A DNA stretch of 64,000 nucleotides. Source: Sulfidibacter corallicola. Its GTDB lineage: Bacteria; Acidobacteriota; Holophagae; Acanthopleuribacterales; Acanthopleuribacteraceae. The DNA lies in contig NZ_CP071793.1 of the NCBI RefSeq assembly GCF_017498545.1, positions 8,302,256 to 8,366,255 of the forward strand, given 5' to 3'. The translations under genes and the position numbers were made by a program. The notes beneath the pieces were generated by a model that was not told the origin of the DNA, made no database searches, and was given only the letters and a program-made list of their open reading frames with translations. Positions 33,662 through 42,595 of the stretch are shown here, piece by piece. The stretch's first letter is position 1, and each line of letters begins with the position of its first letter.

Positions 33662-36600
33662 CTAAAAATCGAAATCGACGTCGAGCACGACGGCTTGTTC
33701 CCGTTCCTCGGGTGTTTGGAAGGGCAGTTCGGCGATGGTGAGGTCCGGGTCGGCCACGGCCGCCGTGGCCAACGCGTGCCAGCGGCCCATGAACAGGGCG
33801 ATATCTTCTGGATTGAAGCGGCGGCGGTCATATTCGACCTGGATCTCCAGGCCCTCGGCCCCTTCGCGCAGGTTGAAGCTGAGGTCGAGACGGCTGGTGC
33901 GCGGGAAGATGGGTTCCGGTGTGACTTCCATGCCGGGGACCAGGAAGCCTGGATCGTCCTGTTCCGCGGTGTTCTGGAGCACGAGCACGACCTGGATCGG
34001 TGCGGCCGCACGACCGCCGTCGGCGATGTGGCTGTCCTTCTCGTCCTGGTGCGCCAGGGATCGAACGAGAGATCCCCGGACCTGCGCCAGCAGCTCGGCG
34101 AATCGGTCCTGTGGTTCGAGCCGGGCACGGAGGGGCAGGGTCTTCACGAAGACGCCGATCATGTCGCGGGTGTCGGGATGGATTCGCGCGGCGCTTGGCA
34201 TGCCCAGGCTCAAATCTTCGCGACCGGTCCAGTGGTGGAGCGCGGCGAAGAGGGTGCCGGCGAATGCCGCGTAGGGCGTGGCGTCGTGATGACGCGCCAG
34301 CCGGTATAGCTCGGCCAGGGTTGAAGGGGACCACTGGAACAGGTCGGTCTGGCCGGTGAACGGGTGATTCGCGTCCAGTTCCAGGGCCGGCTCGAACAAA
34401 GCCGGTACCGTCGGATTTGAGGTGGTGGTTCTATCACGATCCGTTCCCGTTTCCCCCGTCGCCCGGTGTCGCTCCCAGACCGCGAAGTCGGCGTAGTGGA
34501 GCGCGGCCGGCATCAACGGGTTGGGGTGGCCCAGGCAGCGGGCGTCGTAGCTGGTCAACCACTCGCGAACGAGCAGATCCAGGGACCAGCCGTCGGCGAC
34601 CAGGTGGTGGATCACGAAGGCGAGCAGGTGGCAAGGCGCGTCCCGGGTCGATCGATGGTGATCGACGATCAGCGCCGCGCGCAACAGCGGGCCCCGTTCC
34701 AGATCGAACGGGATTTCCAGGAACGCCTGGACGTGCGTGGCGGGATCCTCCCCGGGTTTCGCGTCCAGCAGGGTCAATTCGGGCCGGAACGGTGGTGCGA
34801 CCACCTGTGCCGGCTGGCCCTCCCGAGTGATGAACCGGGTTCGCAGGCCCTCGTGACGGACCACGAGATCCGCGAAGGACCGTTCGAAAGCTTCGCGGTT
34901 GAACGGACCGCGCAGGTGGAACACGGCGGGGATGTGGTAGGCCAGTGAGCGGGCCGGGTTCTGGCAGGCGAGCCAGATGTTCATCTGCGCGGAGGAGAGC
35001 GGTGCCGTGGGTTCCACCGGCCGCGGCGGAATCGGGGAGAAGGTGCCCGCTTCGCGGTGGAAATCGATATGCCGGGCCAGATCGCAGAGGCGCGGGTGAT
35101 CGAAGATCCAGCGCAGTTCGATCTGGAGGCCGTGATCCCGTTCCAACGCCAGGGCCAGGCGGCCCGCACTGATGCTGTGGCCGCCCTGCGCGAAGAAATC
35201 GTCCTCGCGGGCGGGGGGCCGATCGCCGAGGTGCAGCGTGCGGCGCCACAAGTCGGCCAAGAGCCGTTCGGTAGCCGTATGCGGGCTCCGATTTTGGCGA
35301 TCGGCGGAATCCTCATCTGTGGGTGCCGTCGCATCGGGCCCGTTGGCTCCCAGAGGCAGGGCATCGACTTTGCCGCCGGCCAGCGCGGCCCGATCCACCT
35401 TGCCGCTATGGGTCATCGGCAGTCGGGTGACGGCGAAGATGTGGGCGGGCACCATGTAACTCGGCAGCCGCGCGGCCAGATGCCCGCGCAGCGCATCCTC
35501 GTCGGGCACCGCCTCGCCGGTCAACCAGGCGGCCAACTCGCAATCCGCCTCGTTCACGACCACCACGGCGTCGCGCACCCCTGGCCAATCCGTCAGGTGG
35601 TGTTCGATTTCGCCGCATTCGACGCGGAACCCGCGAACCTTTACCTGGGTGTCGATGCGGCCGTGGAAGTGGTAGGCCCCGCTTTCGTCGCGGTGGACCA
35701 GGTCGCCGGTGCGATACCAGCGCGGGCCTTCCGCGAACTCCTCCGGCACGAAGCGTTCGGCCGTCAGGACGGGCCGGTTCCAGTAGCCGTCGGCGACGCC
35801 GGGCCCGCCGATCCACAGTTCGCCGGTGGCGCCGTCGGGGAGCGGCTGTCCGTGGGCGTCGCGAACCTCGGCCCTGGTTTGGGCGATCGGCGTACCGATC
35901 GGTGGCAGGGTGGGCAACTCGGCTGCGGAGGCACTCAGGGAAAATGCCGTGACCACGTGGGTTTCGGTGGGCCCGTAATGGTTGTGGAGCTGCAGCTTGG
36001 GGCGCCGCCGCAGGCACTGCTTGAGGCCATCCGTCAGGACCAGCGCTTCACCTGCCGTGATGAGGTGCTTGAGGCTGTGACCCCAGCCGTCGGGGGCGTT
36101 TTCGCAGAGGTGTCTGAGGGCGGTGTAGGGCAGGAAGGCGACCGAAACGGTGCGCTCGTCGATCAAACGGCGCAAGGCCGCAAGGTCGCCGCGCTGCGCG
36201 GGATCGGGAAGGAGCAACGTCGAGCCGCCGCAGAGCGCGAACAGCGTTTCCTGGAGGAAGACGTCGAAGGTGAAGGCGGCGAACTGCAGCACCCGGCCGC
36301 AGGTCGGCAGGGACGCCAGTTGCCAGTCGACGAGGTGGTCCAGGCAGCCGTGGGTTTGCAGCACGGCCTTGGGGCGGCCGGTGGAGCCGGAAGTGTAGAG
36401 CAGGTAGGCGGGGTGGCGCGGTGCGGCGGCGAAGGGCGGCGGCGCCGAGGTGGCCCGTTGGGCTCGGTGCCTGGGGAGCACGACCGCGGCGGATCCGGCC
36501 CAGTCCAGGTGACTGTCGGCCAGGATCAGGCGCGCGCCGCTGTCGTCCAGGCTGAAGCGGCGGCGCGGCTCGGGCCACTCGATGTCGATCGGCAGGAACA

Positions 36601-36879
36601 CGGCGCCAAGGCGCAGCGACGCCAACAGCGCGATCACGCGCTCGCTGGGGCGGCGGGTGGCCACGGCCACCACGTCGCCGGGCACCACGGCGTGGGCACC
36701 CGCCAGGTGCTCGGCCAAGGCCTGGACTTCGTTGCCGAGGCGACCGTAGGTCCACACCTGGTCGGACGTTTCCAGGGCGATTCGATAGGGGTGTGTCGCG
36801 ACCATGGTTTCGAAGCGATGCGCCGTGTTGGTGTAGGAACACGACGTCGGTGCGGCGGCTTCCGACTGGAGATGGCGGG
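33662..36879 (-). other. NRPS-1 module 2: A(Pro) - T - C plus acidic tail
   Basis: The A domain (about 36810-35380) contains YTSGSTGRPK, FDVFLQE, AFLPYTAL, LITAGEAL and NHYGPTETHVV, giving a proline-like code. The T domain has DFFAQGGHSISAG. The last C domain is complete and is followed by the tail VVLDVDFDF. Confidence 0.82.
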
Positions 36880-39800
36880 TTCGCTGAAGGTCGCGAAGCG
36901 CGACGTCGCCGCGCCGGGGGAGGCGTTCGAGCAGGTTCAGATAATGGTCGGCCACGCTCTCTGCGCGAGCCCGGGTGTAGAGGTCCGTGTCGTACTCGAA
37001 GTCCAGGAACAGCTCCCCGCCTTGCTCGCGAAATGAAAAGAGCCAATCGCATTTGGCGTGGCGAACGGGCGCGGTCAGGCGCCGGGCTTCGATGCCGTTC
37101 AGGCCTTCGTGGTGGTCGCGCGTGTTCAGCAGGACCAGCATGACGTCGAAGAGTTGCGTTCGGCCCGTTTCGTGAGGCGGATTGAGCGCCTCCACCAGCA
37201 GGTCGAAGGGATAGGCGGCGTGGTCGAAAGCGGCGAGGTCTTCGCGTGCCAAACGCGAAAGGAACGCATCGGCCGTCTCGGCAGGATCCACTTGGGTGCG
37301 CAGGGCCAGGGTGTTGGCGAAGAAGCCGACGCTGTGCTCCAGTTGGGGTAGGTCGCGTCCCGCGATCGGGGACCCGATGGTGATGTCGCGGGCGCCGCCG
37401 CAGAAGTGGTGGAGCAACAGGGTCAGGCCGGCGTGAAGTGCCATGAACCGCGTGGCTTGGTGGCGTGCGGCCCAAGCATCCAGCCTGGTGACGAGCGCCG
37501 TATCGACGCGACGGGTCAGGAGCGCTGCCGGGCGAGGCGAAGTGCCGCGGCGACCCTGAATCGGCAAGTCCAGCGGACGGGGGAGATCTCGTGCCTTTTG
37601 CAACCAGAAATCGCGAGCGGCGGCATAGGCCGCGATGCCTTCCGGTGCGCGTTGCCAAGCCGCGAAGTGTCTGGCTTGAAAGGGCTCCGACAGGGCTTTC
37701 GATTGGCCACCGTAGTGGGAGACCACCTCTGCGAGTACCAGGTCCACCGACCAGGCGTCGACCGCGATATGGTGAAACACGAGCACCCAGATCCCGTGTT
37801 CGGGTCCCAATTGCCAAAGGGAGCTGCGCACAAGAGGGCCGCGACTCAAGTCGAACGGGGTCAGGACGTCTCGCCGCAGGGCCGCGTCCAGCTTGTGGGC
37901 GTCCAGGGGACCGCCGCCCAGCGAGAGCCGTAGATCGGTGGAAATCCGTTGCACGGGTTCGCCGTCCTGGCGCACGAATCGGGCGCGCGGCGAGTCGTGG
38001 CGATCGATCGCCCATTGCATTGCCGCTTCGAGCCGGTTGCGGTCCAGCGGCCCGCGCATGTCGAGCACAAGCGCGATGTGGTAGGCCGTGTCCTCCGGCG
38101 TCCGTGACTGCAGGAGCCAGAGGCGTTCCTGGGCGTGGGAGATCGGGTAGTGGTCGGCCTCGTCCTGTAGGGGAATCGTCAGCGACGTGCGCGGTTCGGC
38201 GCGGTCGATCAGGGCCGCCTGGTCGTGGAGATTCGGATTCCCGAACAGGTGGGCCAGAGGCATGGCGACGTTCCAGTGGCGTTCGATGGCGCGCGCCAGT
38301 CGGGTCGCCTTGAGGGAATGGCCGCCGGCCTGGAAAAAGTGGGTGCGACGGTTGTCGATCGGTTGGTCCAGGATCTGGCTCCAAATGTCGGCGAGATCCC
38401 GTTCGGTATCCGTGGCCGGGGGATCGACCTGGCGGGGAACGGAAGCTTCGGCGGTGGACCGCAATGCGCGAAAGTCGACCTTGCCCGCGGTGTTGCGCGG
38501 CAGGGTTGGGTAGTGGACGAACCGCCACGGGATCATGTACTCCGGCAGCGAAGCGGCGAGATGATCGCGCAGGGTTTCGGTTTCGGGATGGCGGTCGCCG
38601 GAGAGGTGGCCGACCAGGTGCGCGTCCCCGTCTCCGTCGACTTCGGCGACGACGGCCGCGGCGCGCACATCGGGATGGGCTTCCAAGGCGGCTTCGATTT
38701 CGCCCGGTTCGATGCGGTATCCGCGCAGTTTGAGCTGGCGGTCGGCGCGACCGGCGAAGTGCAGCCGTCCGGATTCGTCCCATTTGCCCAGGTCGCCGGT
38801 CAGGTACAGCACGCGATCGTGCTCACCCCGAGCCCAGGGATTGGGAACGAAGCGTTCCTCGGTGAGATCGGGCCGGCCCAAGTAGCCCCGGCTGACCCCG
38901 CGGCCGGCAACGGCGATTTCACCCGTGACCGTCACGGGTACCAGCCGGCGACGTGAGTCGACCAAGTACACCGACACGCCTGGCAGCGGCCGGCCCAGGC
39001 CGTGGCCGTCCCGCCCCAGGTCGGTGTAGGTGGCGCACACGGTGGTTTCGGTGGGCCCGTAGCTGTTGAGCACCCGCACCTTGCTGGTCAGGTTCGCATA
39101 GTGCTCCGGGTGCAGCGCGTCACCGCCGGAAATGAGGACCCGAAGCGAGGTCTGGTCGGGAGCCTGTTCATCGAGAAGGCCGACCACCCCCGGAGTGGTG
39201 GAGAGCAGCGTCAATTTTTCGCGCTCGATGGTTCCCCACAGCGCGGCGCCATCCAGCAATTCTTTTCGATCGAGGAAGAAAAGCGTGCCGCCCGCGAGCA
39301 GAACGGGCACGATTTCCTCCAGGCTGGTGTCGAAGGTCAGGGCCGCCTGTTGGCCGAACCGATCGGACGGCTCGAGATCGACGTAGCGGGAAAAGACATC
39401 GGTGTAATGGGCGAGCGCCGCGTGATGGTTGCGCACGGCCTTCGGCGTGCCGGTCGAGCCCGAAGTGAAGATCAGGTAGGCGTCGTCTTCGAGGGATCGC
39501 GGTTCGACGGGAACCTCGATCGGCTGGGCTTCGAGTTCGGCAGCCGCCAGGGTGGCCACGCCTTGGTTGATCGCGAGGTCCCCGCCGATCATCAGGCGTG
39601 GCTGGGCCTGCGCGACGATGGTTTCCAGGCGTTGGGCGGGAATGGCGGGGTCCAGCGGTAAATAGGTCGCGCGAACCAGCCAGATGCCCCAGATGGCGGC
39701 GACGGCCTCGGGGCCGGGCGGCAGGCGCAGGGCGATGCGGTCACCGGCGACGACGCCGCGCGCGGACATGGCATTGGCGAAACGGGCGGCCCGTGCGTGC

Positions 39801-41248
39801 AGTTCGGCATAGGACCAACTGCCGTCGGACCAGGCCAGGGCGGCGCGCGCGGCATGACGGTCGGTCGTTTCCAGGAACTGGTCGACCACGTGACGCGGGG
39901 CGGACTGGGCCGGTTCCGCGCCACGGGCGAAGGCCATCAGTTGGGCGCGCTCGCGTTCGGGCAAGGGAGCGTATTCGGTCAAGCAGGTTTGCGTCTCATC
40001 GAGGATCTGGTCGATGAGCGAGACCATGCGTTCCCAGATCAAGTCGATGTTGTCGAAGACGTCGGTGCTGTAATCCAGGCTGAACTGGATGCCGCCTTCC
40101 TGAAAGTCGTTGATGTTGAACGTCAACACGTGCTCTTCGGCCTCGGAGAAGTACCAGACCGGATCGTGTGCGAAATGGCCGAAATTGGCATCGTACAGTG
40201 AGTTCTGGTAGTTGAACTGAACCGGGAGAAGCTGTGCTTCGACCATGTCCAGTGCGGTCAGGATGCGGTGGATGGGATGCCGCTGGTGGCGGAAATCGCG
40301 TTTGCTGACGGCGCCGACCTGGGCGATCAGCTCGGGGAAGGTGGCGCTTTCGGTCAGGTCCAAGATCAGCGGGATGAAGTTGGAGAACATGCCCACGGCG
40401 CCCTTGTGGGCCTTGCGTGGCCGGTTGAGCACCGAAACCCCGAGCGCCAGGCGGTCCAAGCCGCTGATGTGGTGCAGGTGAAGCCCGATCAACGCCGCGA
40501 AGAAGGTGTAGACCGAGACCTTGTGCCGCTCGCAATAGGCGTAGATCGCCGGCGACTGGGTCAATCGCCGTTCCTCGCGGCGGGAGCTGAAGCCGCGCTT
40601 TGGGCGCGGGAAGGCGCGATCCAGGGGAAATGGTTCCAAACCCTCGATCTTTTCGCGCCAGTAGGTGCGATCGCTTTCGAAGCGCGGCGATTCGAGGTAC
40701 TGGGCTTCGAAATCGATGTAGTCGAAAAAGGCCAGGTTCTCGGGTTCGGTGTAGTTGGGGTCGGTCGCCAATTCGCGGTAGAGGCGGCTGACCTCGTTGT
40801 AGATGACGGAGGTTCCCCAAGCATCGCAAATGAGGTGGTGCACGTGCAGAAACCAGGCGAATCGCTCGGGGCCCAGGCGGATCAGGCGGGTGCGGAACGG
40901 CATGTCGCGGTCGAGCCGGAATTCGTGACGGCGCGCTTCGTCCAAGAGCCCCGCCAGGTACCGTTCGGCGGTTTCGGCGTCCACCGAACCGAGGTCGATG
41001 TAGGCGTAATCGGGCTTCACCGCATCGCGAATGCGCTGGCGGGGCCCTTCATCCGTGTCTTCGATGGCCAGGCGCAGCGCGGGCTGGGTGTGGTGCACCA
41101 AGTCGATGGCGCGCGCCATCAGGGCCGGGTCGAGCGGACCCTCGATACGGGAAATTCCCAAAATATAGTAGATTTGGGGCTCGCCCTGCCACTGCAGGCC
41201 ATAGTAGATACCGCGTTGCGGTTCGGTCAGTCGGTAGCGACGCGACAT
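33662..41248 (-). CDS. Nonribosomal peptide synthetase, first subunit (C-A-T-C-A-T-C, 2528 aa)
   Basis: This is the first synthetase in transcription order, with a GAGGAG ribosome site 6 bases before ATG. It opens directly with a complete condensation domain (HHLICDAWG near 40830) and no upstream carrier, as in starter C domains that add an acyl or aryl group delivered in trans. Module 1 A reads D-T-E-S-I-G-S-V-C-K, one residue from the remembered lysine signature DAESIGSVCK. Module 2 A reads D-V-Q-A-I-A-H-V-V-K, one residue from proline DVQLIAHVVK. T domains have GGHS near 38315 and 35185. The protein ends with a third C domain (HHLVADGWS near 34595) and the tail VVLDVDFDF, so the condensation to the first residue of NRPS-2 occurs here. 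The acyl starter role is inference; the donor is not in the window. Confidence 0.97.
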   Translation of the reverse strand: MSRRYRLTEPQRGIYYGLQWQGEPQIYYILGISRIEGPLDPALMARAIDLVHHTQPALRLAIEDTDEGPRQRIRDAVKPDYAYIDLGSVDAETAERYLAGLLDEARRHEFRLDRDMPFRTRLIRLGPERFAWFLHVHHLICDAWGTSVIYNEVSRLYRELATDPNYTEPENLAFFDYIDFEAQYLESPRFESDRTYWREKIEGLEPFPLDRAFPRPKRGFSSRREERRLTQSPAIYAYCERHKVSVYTFFAALIGLHLHHISGLDRLALGVSVLNRPRKAHKGAVGMFSNFIPLILDLTESATFPELIAQVGAVSKRDFRHQRHPIHRILTALDMVEAQLLPVQFNYQNSLYDANFGHFAHDPVWYFSEAEEHVLTFNINDFQEGGIQFSLDYSTDVFDNIDLIWERMVSLIDQILDETQTCLTEYAPLPERERAQLMAFARGAEPAQSAPRHVVDQFLETTDRHAARAALAWSDGSWSYAELHARAARFANAMSARGVVAGDRIALRLPPGPEAVAAIWGIWLVRATYLPLDPAIPAQRLETIVAQAQPRLMIGGDLAINQGVATLAAAELEAQPIEVPVEPRSLEDDAYLIFTSGSTGTPKAVRNHHAALAHYTDVFSRYVDLEPSDRFGQQAALTFDTSLEEIVPVLLAGGTLFFLDRKELLDGAALWGTIEREKLTLLSTTPGVVGLLDEQAPDQTSLRVLISGGDALHPEHYANLTSKVRVLNSYGPTETTVCATYTDLGRDGHGLGRPLPGVSVYLVDSRRRLVPVTVTGEIAVAGRGVSRGYLGRPDLTEERFVPNPWARGEHDRVLYLTGDLGKWDESGRLHFAGRADRQLKLRGYRIEPGEIEAALEAHPDVRAAAVVAEVDGDGDAHLVGHLSGDRHPETETLRDHLAASLPEYMIPWRFVHYPTLPRNTAGKVDFRALRSTAEASVPRQVDPPATDTERDLADIWSQILDQPIDNRRTHFFQAGGHSLKATRLARAIERHWNVAMPLAHLFGNPNLHDQAALIDRAEPRTSLTIPLQDEADHYPISHAQERLWLLQSRTPEDTAYHIALVLDMRGPLDRNRLEAAMQWAIDRHDSPRARFVRQDGEPVQRISTDLRLSLGGGPLDAHKLDAALRRDVLTPFDLSRGPLVRSSLWQLGPEHGIWVLVFHHIAVDAWSVDLVLAEVVSHYGGQSKALSEPFQARHFAAWQRAPEGIAAYAAARDFWLQKARDLPRPLDLPIQGRRGTSPRPAALLTRRVDTALVTRLDAWAARHQATRFMALHAGLTLLLHHFCGGARDITIGSPIAGRDLPQLEHSVGFFANTLALRTQVDPAETADAFLSRLAREDLAAFDHAAYPFDLLVEALNPPHETGRTQLFDVMLVLLNTRDHHEGLNGIEARRLTAPVRHAKCDWLFSFREQGGELFLDFEYDTDLYTRARAESVADHYLNLLERLPRRGDVALRDLQRTRHLQSEAAAPTSCSYTNTAHRFETMVATHPYRIALETSDQVWTYGRLGNEVQALAEHLAGAHAVVPGDVVAVATRRPSERVIALLASLRLGAVFLPIDIEWPEPRRRFSLDDSGARLILADSHLDWAGSAAVVLPRHRAQRATSAPPPFAAAPRHPAYLLYTSGSTGRPKAVLQTHGCLDHLVDWQLASLPTCGRVLQFAAFTFDVFLQETLFALCGGSTLLLPDPAQRGDLAALRRLIDERTVSVAFLPYTALRHLCENAPDGWGHSLKHLITAGEALVLTDGLKQCLRRRPKLQLHNHYGPTETHVVTAFSLSASAAELPTLPPIGTPIAQTRAEVRDAHGQPLPDGATGELWIGGPGVADGYWNRPVLTAERFVPEEFAEGPRWYRTGDLVHRDESGAYHFHGRIDTQVKVRGFRVECGEIEHHLTDWPGVRDAVVVVNEADCELAAWLTGEAVPDEDALRGHLAARLPSYMVPAHIFAVTRLPMTHSGKVDRAALAGGKVDALPLGANGPDATAPTDEDSADRQNRSPHTATERLLADLWRRTLHLGDRPPAREDDFFAQGGHSISAGRLALALERDHGLQIELRWIFDHPRLCDLARHIDFHREAGTFSPIPPRPVEPTAPLSSAQMNIWLACQNPARSLAYHIPAVFHLRGPFNREAFERSFADLVVRHEGLRTRFITREGQPAQVVAPPFRPELTLLDAKPGEDPATHVQAFLEIPFDLERGPLLRAALIVDHHRSTRDAPCHLLAFVIHHLVADGWSLDLLVREWLTSYDARCLGHPNPLMPAALHYADFAVWERHRATGETGTDRDRTTTSNPTVPALFEPALELDANHPFTGQTDLFQWSPSTLAELYRLARHHDATPYAAFAGTLFAALHHWTGREDLSLGMPSAARIHPDTRDMIGVFVKTLPLRARLEPQDRFAELLAQVRGSLVRSLAHQDEKDSHIADGGRAAAPIQVVLVLQNTAEQDDPGFLVPGMEVTPEPIFPRTSRLDLSFNLREGAEGLEIQVEYDRRRFNPEDIALFMGRWHALATAAVADPDLTIAELPFQTPEEREQAVVLDVDFDF
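36880..41248 (-). other. NRPS-1 module 1: starter-like C - A(Lys-like) - T, then C
   Basis: The N-terminal C domain begins within ten residues of the start (YRLTEPQRGIYYG). The A domain (about 39900-38450) contains FTSGSTGTPK, FDTSLEE, LISGGD and NSYGPTETTVC. The T domain has FFQAGGHSLKAT. The next C domain carries HHIAVDAWS near 37760. Confidence 0.8.
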
Positions 41249-41315
41249 GCCGTTCTCCTCGTGAAACTTGGGTGGTGGGCCGCACCGGGCGGCCCGGATC
41301 TCGATGTGCTGGGGA

Positions 41316-42446
41316 TCAGGTGCTCACCAGGCCGGCGCGACGGGCTTGGTCCTGTTCGATGGCTTCGAACAAAGCCCGGACGTTGTCCTGGCCGAAGCCT
41401 TCGTAGCTGAAGCGGCGCTGAATGATTTCGTAAAAGAAGGTCGGACGATCGCCAAACGGCTTGGTAAAAGTCTGGAAGAGAAGTGCTTTGCCTTGGCGAT
41501 CGCACAGGATGTGGTGCTCTTCCAGGCGGTCGACCAGGTCGTGCGGGATGTGGCCACGCCGCCGTAAATTGGCGTAGTAGGTGTCGGGATACGAGACGAA
41601 GGACACCCCGTTGCGGCGCATCGTGGCCACCGTTTCGAAGATGTCGTCACATGCGAAGGCGATGTGTTGCACACCCGAGCCGTGGAACGCTTCCAGGTAC
41701 TCTTGGACCTGCGATGGACGTTTGCTCTTGACCGGTTCGACGAAGACACCGGTGATGCCGTGATTGGCGGCGCGCCACACGGCCAGTCGCATGCCCGAGT
41801 ACTCGGAGCCGACACCCTCGTCGTCGTCCCATTTCTGGATCAGGGTGCCGCCGAAGAGGTCGGTGATGTAGCTTGTCCAGCGCGACATTTCGTTGGGATA
41901 GATGCCGAAGGCGATGTGGTCGATGTTTGACAGGCTGGAACCGAACGTCGCTTCGGTCGGCTCATCGGATTCATCCATCGGTTGGAAACCGGGGGCGAAG
42001 AGGCCCTCGTACTCACTGCGATCGACGAGGCTCAGCTCGTTGCTGTCGAGGAACTTGAGTCGGGCCTGGCGCACCTCGCCGTTTTCGTCGCGAAGGGTCT
42101 CCGGTTCGCGAAGGGGAATGCCGCCGCGAGCGGTGGCTTCGGCGAAGGCGGCATCGACGTCGTCGACCTCGATGGCCAGATGTTTGACGCCGTTGCCGTG
42201 GCGATCCACGAACGAGAGGATGTCGAAGGCGCTTGGATGGGCGGCCGAGGTGATCACCAGCCGAATTCCGTTTTTCTCGACGAGGTAGGACACGCGGTCG
42301 TGCACACCCGTTTCGGGTCCGGCATAGGCGGCCAGGCGGAAGCCCAAGGCGCGGGTGTGCCAGAAGGTCACCATTTTCGCCATGCCCACGAAGAGCTCGA
42401 CGTGGTCGATGCGCGGGCTGTCCAGCTCACTGTCTTCCCTGATCAT
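41316..42446 (-). CDS. 4-hydroxymandelate synthase-like dioxygenase (HPPD fold)
   Basis: A 376-residue non-haem Fe(II) enzyme of the 4-hydroxyphenylpyruvate dioxygenase/4-hydroxymandelate synthase family. Candidate iron ligands are H177 (NIDHIAFG), H261 (GVQHIAFA) and E340 (FFYEIIQR). HPPDs carry a PxNEP motif after the first domain-2 His; here it is VFVEP (residues 234-238), with Val in place of the conserved Asn and no Pro. Hydroxymandelate synthases from glycopeptide clusters have TLIEP there, so I favour 4-hydroxyphenylpyruvate to 4-hydroxymandelate, the first step to 4-hydroxyphenylglycine. This matches two Hpg-type adenylation domains. A homogentisate-forming HPPD cannot be excluded. 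The oxidase (Hmo) and aminotransferase (HpgT) needed next are not in the window. A CAGGAG ribosome site precedes ATG; NRPS-1 follows after 67 bases. Confidence 0.8.
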   Translation of the reverse strand: MIREDSELDSPRIDHVELFVGMAKMVTFWHTRALGFRLAAYAGPETGVHDRVSYLVEKNGIRLVITSAAHPSAFDILSFVDRHGNGVKHLAIEVDDVDAAFAEATARGGIPLREPETLRDENGEVRQARLKFLDSNELSLVDRSEYEGLFAPGFQPMDESDEPTEATFGSSLSNIDHIAFGIYPNEMSRWTSYITDLFGGTLIQKWDDDEGVGSEYSGMRLAVWRAANHGITGVFVEPVKSKRPSQVQEYLEAFHGSGVQHIAFACDDIFETVATMRRNGVSFVSYPDTYYANLRRRGHIPHDLVDRLEEHHILCDRQGKALLFQTFTKPFGDRPTFFYEIIQRRFSYEGFGQDNVRALFEAIEQDQARRAGLVST

Positions 42447-42595
42447 GATCTGCTCCTGGGAAAGGGTGGTTGGGATAGGGGAGGCCTATCGGGATGGTTA
42501 CCGGCGGGCGGAGTTCGGCCATGCCCGATCCGAGACGGACCGGGTGGCCATTCATCGATGCTATGGGGTTGTCGCTGGAGGGCGGGAAATGCGGG

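Noticed and set aside
41316..42446. Simple call as housekeeping 4-hydroxyphenylpyruvate dioxygenase
   Set aside because: The Asn of PxNEP is replaced and the gene sits among NRPS and Hpg-type modules, so hydroxymandelate synthase is more likely, though not proven.
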